In this document: in pieces, positions 1-8,046 of the stretch
Numbering within the stretch: position 1 is the stretch's first letter
How the letters are laid out: each line of letters begins with the position of its first letter
Source of the DNA: Planctomycetaceae bacterium
GTDB taxonomy: Bacteria > Planctomycetota > Planctomycetia > Pirellulales > Pirellulaceae
Direction of reading: 5' to 3'
Length of the DNA: 64,000 nucleotides
NCBI GenBank assembly: GCA_005778405.1
Contig: SXOA01000180.1
Location: 87,886 to 151,885, forward strand
Translations under genes and position numbers: made by a program
Notes under the pieces: generated by a model
The model's input: only the letters and a program-made list of their open reading frames with translations
Databases searched by the model: none
Told to the model about the DNA's origin: nothing

Positions 1-324
1 TGAAAAAGGGGTCTGGCTCCGAGCCCCTTGCGAGCTTGTCAGCGAATGGAGGGTTGCTGCGAGGTGCCTGACTCCTAATTCAACCGCTGGCGGCAAATCA
101 AGAGCCGGCGAGACGCTGGACTTTCATTCTAGTTTGAAGCTGCGCCGGGCTCGGTTGGCGAATGTTGCCAGCAAGAGGACAATTGCGAGTCACGCTCTTG
201 AGTCAAATGAATCCTCCGCACAATCGGTATATTCGGACTCACACTTATTTTGGAAAAGAGAGACTCGATAGCAGCGCCAGAACTACTCCTGGCACGTCCT
301 ACGGTGACGGCCTAACATGGTCCT
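1..324. other. Gene-free left edge with short REP-like palindromes
   Basis: No credible coding region is seen. The strip holds an inverted repeat AAGGGG(N12)CCCCTT at 6-29 and a 15-bp motif AGGTGCCTGACTCCT at 62-76. That motif is nearly the same as AGGTTCCTGACACCT just downstream of the next gene (about 1666-1680). The partner subunit glcD that often precedes glcE-like genes is not present in this strip. Confidence 0.5.
62..76. repeat. REP-like motif, copy 1
   Basis: AGGTGCCTGACTCCT matches the motif near 1666-1680 at 13 of 15 positions, and the two copies flank the GlcE-like gene. The short AGG/CCT arms could form a weak stem. It resembles short dispersed motifs of the kind associated with REP-type repeats, but only two copies are visible here. 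Confidence 0.4.
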
Positions 325-1563
325 GTGGCTGACCTCCCCATCAAGACGACTCTCGCTCCCGCCGACCAGGCCGAGCTGGCCGCTGCCGTGGCGGAGGCAT
401 ATGGAGTTGGCTCCGCGATCTATCCCATCGGCGGCGGCACCAGCCTCGATTTCGGCCTGCCGGCGAAGACACCGGGGAGCGGATTGTCGCTCGCTGGGCT
501 GAATCGCATCGTCGATTATCCGGCCCGCGACATGACGGTCACGGTGGAATCCGGCGTCACGATGAAGTCGCTGTCCGACCTCCTTGCCAAGGAAGGACAG
601 CGCCTGCCGTTGGGGGTGCCACTCGCCGAGAAGGCCACGGTCGGCGGTATGGTCGCGACCAACTGGAATGGCCCGATGCGGTACGGCTGTGGCACCGTGC
701 GGGACTATGTGATCGGCATCTCGGCCGTGGACGGCCGCGGCATGGCCTTCAAGGGAGGAGGCCGAGTTGTCAAAAACGTCGCCGGCTACGACTTTTGCAA
801 GCTGCTGACCGGCTCGCTGGGAACCCTGGGCATCGTCACGCAGGTGACGTTCAAGGTCCGGCCGCTCTTGGAGCAGTTCACGCTCATGGCCTGCGCCGTG
901 CAGTCCACTCGGCAGGCCGAAAAACTCCTCGCCGCGCTCGTCAATTCCGCCACGACTCCAGCGGCGATTGAGCTTCTCTCGGGCCCCGTCTGGGATGCCG
1001 AGCCGGCCCTCAAAACCCTTGCCGGCGCCAGCGGTCCCGAAAAACTCTACCTTGTGGTCGGCCTGGAAGGCTCAGCCACCGAGGTCGAATGGATGATCGG
1101 CCGAATGCACGACGAATGGTGCCAGCAGGGAGTCGAAGCCCCTATCACCATCGGTGACGCCGCCGACTTCTGGAAAAAGCTAGTGGACTTTCCCACCGTG
1201 GGGAATGCACCTTTGGTTCTCAAGGCCAGTGTCGTCCCCAGCGGCGTGACAAGGTTCATCGACGCCCTTCGCGCGCTCGACCCGCAAGCGTCGATTCAAT
1301 CTCACGCCGGCAACGGGATTGTCATCGCCCGCCTCTCCACCTTCCCCAAGGAAGGTCTTTCGCGAGCACTCGTCGGCAATCTGCAACCCGCCGCCGCTCT
1401 TCAGCATGGCAGCCTGATGGTCCTTTCAAACCCTTCGGGCAACGAGATGACCCATCAAAGTGCGTGGGGCGGGCTCGATGCGCCGTTTACCCTGATGTCG
1501 GCGGTGAAGCAGAAGTTCGACCCGAAGAACATTCTCAATCCGGGGCGGTTTGTGTACGTGTAG
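325..1563 (+). CDS. GlcE-like FAD-binding oxidoreductase (glycolate oxidase subunit family)
   Basis: A 412-residue protein of the vanillyl-alcohol-oxidase/PCMH flavoprotein fold, most like GlcE, the second FAD-binding subunit of glycolate oxidase. Visible signatures are PIGGGTSLDFG near residue 35, the FAD-binding GGRVVKNVAGYD segment near residues 144-156 followed by KLLTGSLGTLG, and the family C-terminus FDPKNILNPGRF. Length fits the family (about 350-410). The start is a GTG at 325; an in-frame TAA at 313 excludes a longer protein, and no strong ribosome site is seen. GlcE normally works with GlcD and the Fe-S subunit GlcF in oxidising glycolate to glyoxylate at the membrane. Neither lies next to it here, so the substrate is uncertain. 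Confidence 0.87.
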   Translation: MADLPIKTTLAPADQAELAAAVAEAYGVGSAIYPIGGGTSLDFGLPAKTPGSGLSLAGLNRIVDYPARDMTVTVESGVTMKSLSDLLAKEGQRLPLGVPLAEKATVGGMVATNWNGPMRYGCGTVRDYVIGISAVDGRGMAFKGGGRVVKNVAGYDFCKLLTGSLGTLGIVTQVTFKVRPLLEQFTLMACAVQSTRQAEKLLAALVNSATTPAAIELLSGPVWDAEPALKTLAGASGPEKLYLVVGLEGSATEVEWMIGRMHDEWCQQGVEAPITIGDAADFWKKLVDFPTVGNAPLVLKASVVPSGVTRFIDALRALDPQASIQSHAGNGIVIARLSTFPKEGLSRALVGNLQPAAALQHGSLMVLSNPSGNEMTHQSAWGGLDAPFTLMSAVKQKFDPKNILNPGRFVYV

Positions 1564-1663
1564 AATCAGCACGCGGCACTCTTGACAAGAATTTGCTTGC
1601 AATTCCCTGGCCCGCTATCACAATCACGCTGATCGGGGAGCGTTTTGGTCAACATTTCCAATC

Positions 1664-1682
1664 AAAGGTTCCTGACACCTTT
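1664..1682. repeat. REP-like hairpin, copy 2
   Basis: AAAGGT-TCCTGAC-ACCTTT forms a 6-bp stem with a 7-nt loop. It lies about 100 bp after the stop of the GlcE-like gene and shares its core with the motif at 62-76. Confidence 0.45.
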
Positions 1683-1736
1683 TCCTTCTCTGAGGATTTG
1701 TGAATCCCAACTTTCTCGTCCCTCAGGGATTTGCTC

Positions 1737-2657
1737 ATGAGTTACTTCCTGCAAGTGGCCTCGGCTACATGGGTTGTGCTGTCGTTGGCTGCCATGCCGC
1801 GCGGCGCGATAGCGAGTGATAAACCGATCAGCGTCAAGATGGAGGTCGCTGCAAAAAAACTCCTTGCCGGGGACTATTGTCCCTATAAAGTTGTCATCGC
1901 TAACAACGGAGTTTCCACCGTCACGCTATCAACATCTCTCGACGTTCAAGGACTTATTATACGCATGGAGCATCGAATCAAGGCCGAGAAGGAAAAAAAA
2001 GGCTTGGATTGGAAAGTCATGCGAATTCACTCTGCCCAAACCGAGGGCTATTTGGAAGGCGAAACTCAGCTTGAGGGCAAGCGGTCTTTTGCAAAATTCG
2101 GCAGCGCATTTCGCGATGGCAAGGGTGGACTAGTGTTCGCTGCGGTTGGTACACACGAATTGCGCGCACGAGTGAAGTGTCCAATCGGCGAATATGTAAC
2201 GGAACCGATCGCTATTTCGGTCGAGGAGCGAAGTGCGGACCAGGTAACTCTAATTCACAACAACAGCAGGATTCTTTGGATCATTTTGGATCAATTGGTT
2301 CCAACGGAACCTGGAATCGAGTTAGTTTCGGATCTGGCTAAGGATCTGGAGGGGGGCTTGATACGGGATTCATTTGCTCGAAAAGTTGCCACCGACAAAT
2401 TCAGGGAATCAGGGATGTTAGGGGACCGAGCCGTAACCCATGTCGCCGCTTTTGAAGAACTGCAGCGTGGCCTGGATTCGGTTCGGCGGGATCACCTTGC
2501 GATCACGCTCGCCTACGATGCGAAACAGAAAAAACAGTGGATGGATGTGTACCAACTAATCAAGGAACTTCGAGAGGAGAGTACATCCCGGCGTAACCTT
2601 GTGCATGAGTTAGGCATGGCCGCCAAGGCTGGCAAGTTTGTCCATCCTGAAGAATAG
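1737..2657 (+). CDS. Secreted hypothetical protein
   Basis: About 306 residues with an N-terminal signal peptide (hydrophobic stretch then ...PRGAIAS) and no family I can name. The first third (VVIANNGVSTVTLS, VGTHELRARVKCPIGEY) is rich in beta-strand patterns like an Ig-like or DUF-type extracellular domain; the second half is charged and helical. I prefer the ATG at 1737 over the TTG at 1731 because a CAGGGA-like ribosome site ends about 7 bp upstream. It has no same-strand neighbour within 500 bp and may be monocistronic. Codon use and base composition are somewhat more AT-rich than in the neighbouring genes. Confidence 0.75.
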   Translation: MSYFLQVASATWVVLSLAAMPRGAIASDKPISVKMEVAAKKLLAGDYCPYKVVIANNGVSTVTLSTSLDVQGLIIRMEHRIKAEKEKKGLDWKVMRIHSAQTEGYLEGETQLEGKRSFAKFGSAFRDGKGGLVFAAVGTHELRARVKCPIGEYVTEPIAISVEERSADQVTLIHNNSRILWIILDQLVPTEPGIELVSDLAKDLEGGLIRDSFARKVATDKFRESGMLGDRAVTHVAAFEELQRGLDSVRRDHLAITLAYDAKQKKQWMDVYQLIKELREESTSRRNLVHELGMAAKAGKFVHPEE

Positions 2658-3193
2658 GCCCGAAACCAAGCGAAGCCGCATGCGAGATGCGGTATGGGGA
2701 CAGGTACACTCACGCGACAATGGGCAAGTTGCACTCGACAGAAGGGTGTGAGGCTGTACCGCGCCAAGCGGAAAATAATCTTTTGCATACGTGAATAAAT
2801 AGCCACTGCCGAGCATCTAAGGGGTGCGGTGTTTCGCACCGGGCTTTCGGGCCGTCTGAAGGCGGGACTCCAGCGAATGCTCTTTGGCAACTCGGTCGTA
2901 AGGGAAGGGATTGTGCCGCTGCGAGGCTGGGGGATGGTGTCGCTGGACGTGAAAAATAGCTTATCAATTCACGAATACTTCCCCCGGAAGGGTGGCGTGA
3001 TTCATGAATCAAGAAACGGGTGATTCAGACCAAAACGGAGATCGGCCGTTCGGCCCAAGTGGTGAATGGGAAAGGAGTTCTGGCAGAATTCTCACGCAAA
3101 AATGTATCAAAAAGGGTTTCATGAATCCGCGAATCAAGCCAGATGATAAGCCGCCGGGCCTGATTCGCCGGGGAGTGCCCCTTAATGGGGACG
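2658..3193. other. Gene-free strip with GATTC/GAATC palindrome cluster
   Basis: Short ORFs here overlap on both strands and lack any recognisable family, so I call none. The right half contains repeated ATTCA/TGAATC words, including a perfect 14-bp palindrome at 2998-3011 and further copies near 3025, 3120 and 3160. A similar cluster appears at about 47790-47945. Confidence 0.5.
2998..3011. repeat. Perfect 14-bp palindrome TGATTCATGAATCA
   Basis: The two half sites TGATTCA and TGAATCA are exact reverse complements with no spacer. Related half sites surround it. It could be a protein-binding site or a fragment of a dispersed repeat; the sequence does not decide which. Confidence 0.45.
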
Positions 3194-4327
3194 TTAGCTC
3201 GCCAGTTGCACCAGCTCCACCAGCTTGGGCTTACTGTTGGCTTCGATCGCGAAATGCTCCTGGTCGAGCGAAACAAAGTCGTACCGCACATTCCGTTGGC
3301 GTGGTATGAACCCGAGCTCGCTGATTGAGTCCCGGATTTGCTGCAGCGTGAGGAAGTGAACGGTTCCCGCTTCGGCGACGACGTTTTCTTCAATCATCAG
3401 GCTTCCCATGTCGTTGGCACCGAAGAGCAGGGCGAGCTGTCCCATTTTCAGTCCCTGCGTCACCCAACTCGATTGGATGTTGGGGATGTTATCCAAATAC
3501 AGCCTGCTGACGGCTTGGGTCTTGAGGTAGTCGAACGAACCGGCCGGCGGAATTTGGGCCATATCGGTGTGCTCGGGCTGGAACGTCCAGCAGATGAATG
3601 CCGTGAAGCCGCCGGTCTCGTCCTGCAACTGCCGCACCCGCTCCAGGTGTTCAATCCGTTCGGCGAGAGTCTCGACGTGGCCAAACATCATGGTCACGCT
3701 GGAGACGCTTCCGAGCTCGTGCCAGACTCGCATCACATTCAACCAGTCGTCAGTCAGCACCTTGCCCCGAGTGATCTCCTTGCGAACTCGGTCCACCAGG
3801 ATTTCCGCCCCGCCGCCGGGAATACTTCCCAGCCCAGCCGCTTTTAGCCGCTGCAAGACGGTGCGGATATCCAGCTTGTTGACCTTGGTGAAAGCGTACA
3901 ACTCCGGCGGGCTGAAGCCGTGGATGTTGACCTGGGGAAAGTGCGATTTGATGTCGCTCAGCAGCTCTTCGTACCAGGCCAGCTTGAAGTCCGGATGGAG
4001 CCCTCCCTGCATCAGAATCTGATCCCCGCCCAGGGCAACTGTCTCCTCCACTTTTTTCAGCAACACTTCCCGCGGCAGCACGTATCCCTCGTCGCTCTTG
4101 GGCTTGCGATAAAAGGCGCAGAAGTCGCAGACCGCGGTGCAGACGTTGGTGTAGTTGATGTTCCGGTCGATGTTGTAGGTGCGGATGGGCTCCGGATGCA
4201 AACGGCGAGTCACCGCCTCCGCGGCCCGGCCGATGGCGGCCAGGTCGTGGGACTGGACGAGTGCCAACCCTTCTTCGGGGGAAAGGCGTTCGCCGGCAAC
4301 GGCTTTGTCGAGGATGCGGTCAATCAT
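3194..4327 (-). CDS. mqnC: Cyclic dehypoxanthinyl futalosine synthase
   Basis: Radical SAM enzyme of the futalosine pathway. It cyclises dehypoxanthine futalosine to the cyclic product on the way to menaquinone. The protein has 377 residues, typical for MqnC. The radical-SAM cluster motif CTAVCDFC (Cys63, Cys67, Cys70) follows NIDRNINYTNVC, and QGGLHPDF and SIPGGGAEIL are family signatures. The frame stays open upstream, but the ATG at 4327 overlaps the mqnA stop in an ATGA junction, so coupled translation after mqnA is likely. Together with mqnA this shows the alternative menaquinone route, which would supply the quinone for complex I encoded at 16.6-31.9 kb. Confidence 0.95.
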   Translation of the reverse strand: MIDRILDKAVAGERLSPEEGLALVQSHDLAAIGRAAEAVTRRLHPEPIRTYNIDRNINYTNVCTAVCDFCAFYRKPKSDEGYVLPREVLLKKVEETVALGGDQILMQGGLHPDFKLAWYEELLSDIKSHFPQVNIHGFSPPELYAFTKVNKLDIRTVLQRLKAAGLGSIPGGGAEILVDRVRKEITRGKVLTDDWLNVMRVWHELGSVSSVTMMFGHVETLAERIEHLERVRQLQDETGGFTAFICWTFQPEHTDMAQIPPAGSFDYLKTQAVSRLYLDNIPNIQSSWVTQGLKMGQLALLFGANDMGSLMIEENVVAEAGTVHFLTLQQIRDSISELGFIPRQRNVRYDFVSLDQEHFAIEANSKPKLVELVQLAS

Positions 4328-5151
4328 GAAAGCTCTACCTTGGCGTCTCGAAGTGGGGGAGCGATTCGAACACCCGTTCGGCAAGTAGGGACTACAGGCG
4401 CCAGACCCATCCTCATTGCGTGCTCCCGAAATAACTGCAACCCGCGCTGCTCGCGGGAACCGAGAAAGAAGTACAAATTGTCTCGCAGGTACGACAGGCA
4501 CTGTTTGTCGTCCAACCCCACGCCGGCGGATTCGCGTTTCGCAATTTCCTCCAGGCTTTCAACTCCTGCATCTCTAGCGTGCGACAGCGCGATTTTGATC
4601 TCGCCCAGTTCGGACAGCATTCCCTTCCGTGCCACCCACATCGCAAACACAAACGGCAATTCCGCCCAGCGACACCATTCGTCACCAAGATCCCATTCCT
4701 GGACAAATCCTGTCGGGGGATGCATTGCCCGGTCCCCAATCATCAGCACGGCATCCGTCTCAACATTTTCCGCCGCAACGCCAAGCGGAAACGGTAATAA
4801 TTGAGGCGACAGGCTGTATCGTTCCTTGAGCAAGATGCGAACCAGGGCCACGCTCGTCCGCGAGCCCTCGTCGAGCGCCAAAGTCCGAATCTTTTCCATC
4901 GGTACTCGGCTGAGCAGCTTCACGCTCAGCACCGGCCCTCGGCAGCCGATGCAAGCATCGGAAATGATGGCGTAATCGGGGTTCTGGAAGTATTCGATAG
5001 ACGGAATGAGGGCCACATCCAGATTCCCCGCGGCCAACTCATCCGCCAGGCGGCTCGGCAGGTCATACACGATCTCGGCCCCTGGCGCAAGAGCCGCCAG
5101 CGAGTACACCAACGGCTTCGTATTGAGGTAAGAAACAGCGCCAATCCGCAT
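4324..5151 (-). CDS. mqnA: Chorismate dehydratase
   Basis: MqnA dehydrates chorismate to 3-[(1-carboxyvinyl)oxy]benzoate, the first committed step of futalosine-route menaquinone synthesis. The 275-residue protein opens with the diagnostic MRIGAVSYLNTKPL and continues with PSRLADELAAGNLDVALIPS and LALDEGSRTSVAL, typical of this periplasmic-binding-protein-like fold. No signal peptide is present, consistent with a cytoplasmic enzyme. It overlaps mqnC by 4 nt and lies about 115 bp after fabI on the same strand. Confidence 0.95.
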   Translation of the reverse strand: MRIGAVSYLNTKPLVYSLAALAPGAEIVYDLPSRLADELAAGNLDVALIPSIEYFQNPDYAIISDACIGCRGPVLSVKLLSRVPMEKIRTLALDEGSRTSVALVRILLKERYSLSPQLLPFPLGVAAENVETDAVLMIGDRAMHPPTGFVQEWDLGDEWCRWAELPFVFAMWVARKGMLSELGEIKIALSHARDAGVESLEEIAKRESAGVGLDDKQCLSYLRDNLYFFLGSREQRGLQLFREHAMRMGLAPVVPTCRTGVRIAPPLRDAKVELS

Positions 5152-5265
5152 CGAAAACCCTTTCGGTAGCGACGATTATAATTGGCCACAACCAGCCCCC
5201 CAAGGGCCATGAGCCGCACCCTTCTAACCGAAGTTCCCCGGTGAAATTAACCGCCACCGAGCGAC

Positions 5266-6072
5266 CTATTCTCGCATCCCCCTCTTCACCGCATCGGCAT
5301 CAAAATAATTGATGCTCATCCCTGCATCCACCACGATGTTCTGGGCCACGATGCCGCTGCTCTTGGGGCTAAGCAGAAACAGGGCTACGTCGGCGGCTTC
5401 CTGGGTCTGAACGGCCAGTTTGCGGGGGATGATCCGCTCGGCGTAAAGGTAGGACTCGACGTAGCCGGGGATGCCGGCGGAGGCGGAGGTTTTTAAGAGG
5501 CCGGGGGCGACGGCGTTAAACCGCACCTTTGAGAAGCGGCTGAAGGATTTCGTCAGGAAAGCCAACGAGGAATCGAGGGCCGCCTTGATGGGGGCCATGT
5601 AACCGTAGTTTTCGCTGGCCATGCGAGTCGTGGAGATGGAGACGGTCACGACCGAGGCATCGGGCTCCAGCAATTCCTTGAGGGCGTTGGAAACGGCGAT
5701 GAGCGAGTAGCAGGAAATGTCCATCGCCCGCAAGAAAGCCCGCTTGGGTGTCTCATGAAACGGCTTCATCCCGTCGGTGTAGTCCGCAAAAGCTATGGAG
5801 TGCAGCAAGCCATGAAACTTGCAACCCTTCGCGGCCAGCTCATCCCGCAACCCGGCAATCTGCTCCTCGTGTTCCACATCGCAAACCAGCACGTCGCTCC
5901 CGGCGAGTAGCTTCGCAACACTCTCCTTCCGCTCAGGGCTGCGAACGACATAGGTCACTTTCGCTCCGCATTCGGATAGCGCCTTGCCTACGTGCCAGGC
6001 CACGGACTTCTTGTTGGCCACGCCGAAGACGAGGAACGATTTTCCGGTAAGAGCGAGGTAGTCCATATCCAA
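5266..6072 (-). CDS. fabI: Enoyl-[acyl-carrier-protein] reductase (NADH)
   Basis: Short-chain dehydrogenase fold enzyme that performs the last reduction of each type II fatty-acid elongation cycle. It has 268 residues, close to the usual 260. The N-terminal [16 protein letters not shown] is the FabI nucleotide-binding segment; HSIAFADY (about 91-98) and the catalytic Tyr156-x6-Lys163 pair (YGYMAPIK) are present, at the same numbers as in E. coli FabI. The ATG at 6072 or a second at 6066 could start it. fabZ ends 36 bp upstream on the same strand, so the two are probably cotranscribed. Confidence 0.95.
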   Translation of the reverse strand: MDMDYLALTGKSFLVFGVANKKSVAWHVGKALSECGAKVTYVVRSPERKESVAKLLAGSDVLVCDVEHEEQIAGLRDELAAKGCKFHGLLHSIAFADYTDGMKPFHETPKRAFLRAMDISCYSLIAVSNALKELLEPDASVVTVSISTTRMASENYGYMAPIKAALDSSLAFLTKSFSRFSKVRFNAVAPGLLKTSASAGIPGYVESYLYAERIIPRKLAVQTQEAADVALFLLSPKSSGIVAQNIVVDAGMSINYFDADAVKRGMRE

Positions 6073-6108
6073 CAGGATACCCTTGTGCCGCCGCCTGCCG
6101 AAAGGCTG

Positions 6109-6537
6109 CTACGCCACCGGTGCCGCCATGGTGACCACGAACTTCAAGGTCACGACCAGTTTGCCGTCCATTGAGACTTGAGCCGAGAGAAAATACGCGT
6201 CCTGCACCCGTTCGTTCAGGGTCGCTTCGATCAGGATGGACTCCCCTGGCCGGACCATCTTCTTAAACTTCACGTCCTTCAGCCGGCCCGCCACGGGAAC
6301 CTTTTGGCCCTGGGTAATTTGACTGCTCAGAAGAACTGCGCCGGCTTGCATAGCCGCTTCGCAAAGGATGACTCCGGGAACGATAGGGAAGTTGGGATAA
6401 TGCCCCTGGAAAAAGAATTCCTCGGCCCGAAAAGTCTTTTTGCAGACGATTCGATTTTCCCCGCGCTCCACGATTTCATCGACCAGCAGCATCGGTGGGC
6501 GATGCGGAATGGCGGCAAGGATTTCGGGGAGTGACAT
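6109..6537 (-). CDS. fabZ: 3-hydroxyacyl-[acyl-carrier-protein] dehydratase
   Basis: Hot-dog fold dehydratase that makes the enoyl-ACP used by FabI. The 142-residue protein starting at the ATG at 6537 has PHRPPMLLVDEI and the active-site segment GHYPNFPIVPGVILCE, with His46 and Glu60 as the catalytic pair. The open frame continues upstream to 6768, but that extension has no family similarity and 142 residues matches FabZ. First gene of the minus-strand fabZ-fabI-mqnA-mqnC group. Its promoter should lie in the 220-bp gap shared with the divergent efflux operon. Confidence 0.93.
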   Translation of the reverse strand: MSLPEILAAIPHRPPMLLVDEIVERGENRIVCKKTFRAEEFFFQGHYPNFPIVPGVILCEAAMQAGAVLLSSQITQGQKVPVAGRLKDVKFKKMVRPGESILIEATLNERVQDAYFLSAQVSMDGKLVVTLKFVVTMAAPVA

Positions 6538-6756
6538 AGGCCGCGCTTTCCGAGAGAAGCCAACGTGACGATTCTGATTGCCTGGTATCTCTTGTTTCGC
6601 CCCTTCACGGAATCGTCCGCGAAGCGGTCGCTCAGACTCGAGCGAGATTGTAAAGCTAAACGCTCCGCAGAGATAGGGTGAAGTGGACCCGCAGCACTGC
6701 GAGTTAGACTTGTTAAACATGGCGACTGGGCCAGATTCCAAGTATGTTGGTGTATC

Positions 6757-8040
6757 ATGAGTCAGCATCAGTTCCTGCCCAAGACTTGCTTCCTTGCGAC
6801 ATGCTCCGTGGCCTTGCTGGCGCTCTCGGTTGGCTGTGGCCCTTCCACTCCGTCGCCGATCAAGGAATCACCCGCTACGGTTGCCACCATTGCCAATGAA
6901 GGAGATCTGAACACCATCAAGCTGACGGCAGAGGCGGAGAAGCATCTGGCTTTGACCGTCGCGCCGGTCGAGCTCAAACCGATGCCGCGAGTCAGTATTT
7001 ACGGCGGCGAAATTATGCTGCCGCCGGGAGCTTCGCTCATCGTATCGGCGCCATTCACGGGAACCCTGGATACACCGCTGAAGGACCAGGGAACTGCCAG
7101 GCCCGGTGACGTTGTCGCCGCGAAGCAGCCGATTTTCAAGCTCCAGCCCCTCATCACGCCGGAACGTGAAGCGCTGACACTGGCCGAGCGCGTCCGCTAT
7201 GCGGAGTCTCGCAACGCCATCGCCACGGCGCGGATCGATGCGGCCAATCAAGTCGCACAGGTTTTGGTGCAGCAAGAGGCCGCGAAGATTGCCCTCGACC
7301 GGGCGGAACGCCTGCTTCAGGATGGAGCCGGGACTGTTCGTGCGGTGGACGATGCCAAGGCTCAGGCGCAGCTTGCGGAGAAGGGGTTGGAGGCCGCGCA
7401 GTCGCGCAAGAAGTTGATGGACGAGCTGAACCTGGAGGGTGAATCGGCAAATGCGCTGCCCTCGATTTTGATCGAAGCTCCACTCCCGGGGATGATCCGT
7501 GCCATGCATGTCGCCCCCGGCGAAGTCGTTTCTGCTGCCGCCCCGCTCTTTGAAGTGATGAAGGTCGATCCCCTCTGGGTCCGGGTTCCCGTCTATGCGG
7601 GTGACGCCGCCGAGCTGCAGGCAGCCGGCACGGCCACCGTCCGCAGCCTGGCGGCCCAATCAACGAGCCGTGGCGTAGTTGCCAAACAGGCCGCCGCTCC
7701 GCCGACCGCCGTTCTCCTGTCCACAACCGTCGACCTGTACTTCGAGATTCCCAATCCTGATGGCAACTACCGTCCCGGCGAGCGCATCTCCGCAGAGCTT
7801 CCACGGAAAGGTGAGACACTAAGCCTCGTCGTCCCCTGGTCCGCCATCATGCACGACATTCACGGCGGCACCTGGCTCTACGAACAGACCGCTGAGCGGA
7901 CCTATGTCCGCCGCCGCGTGCAGGTGCAACATGTCTCCGGCACTTCGGCTGTGCTGAAGGAAGGACCGAAGGCGGGAACAAAAGTGGTCACGGCCGGTGC
8001 CGTGGAATTGTTTGGCACGGAGTTCGGCTTTGCCAAGTGA
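6757..8040 (+). CDS. RND efflux periplasmic adaptor (membrane fusion lipoprotein)
   Basis: A 427-residue HlyD/CusB-type adaptor that links the inner-membrane pump to the outer-membrane channel. The N-terminus is a lipoprotein signal with lipobox LSVGC (Cys27). The order is beta-barrel/lipoyl half (IVSAPFTGTLDTPL), a long alpha-hairpin (about residues 140-225, rich in Ala, Glu and Gln), second lipoyl half (IEAPLPGMIRAMHVAPGEVV) and C-terminal barrel (NYRPGERISAELP). First of three plus-strand genes; the permease starts 6 bp after its stop. A CusB/CzcB relation is likely, but no His- or Met-rich metal site is obvious, so the substrate is open. Confidence 0.9.
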   Translation: MSQHQFLPKTCFLATCSVALLALSVGCGPSTPSPIKESPATVATIANEGDLNTIKLTAEAEKHLALTVAPVELKPMPRVSIYGGEIMLPPGASLIVSAPFTGTLDTPLKDQGTARPGDVVAAKQPIFKLQPLITPEREALTLAERVRYAESRNAIATARIDAANQVAQVLVQQEAAKIALDRAERLLQDGAGTVRAVDDAKAQAQLAEKGLEAAQSRKKLMDELNLEGESANALPSILIEAPLPGMIRAMHVAPGEVVSAAAPLFEVMKVDPLWVRVPVYAGDAAELQAAGTATVRSLAAQSTSRGVVAKQAAAPPTAVLLSTTVDLYFEIPNPDGNYRPGERISAELPRKGETLSLVVPWSAIMHDIHGGTWLYEQTAERTYVRRRVQVQHVSGTSAVLKEGPKAGTKVVTAGAVELFGTEFGFAK

Positions 8041-8046
8041 TGTCCC

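Noticed and set aside
2829..3309. Small overlapping ORFs on both strands
   Set aside because: No family, conflicting frames and palindromic words inside; better explained as intergenic.
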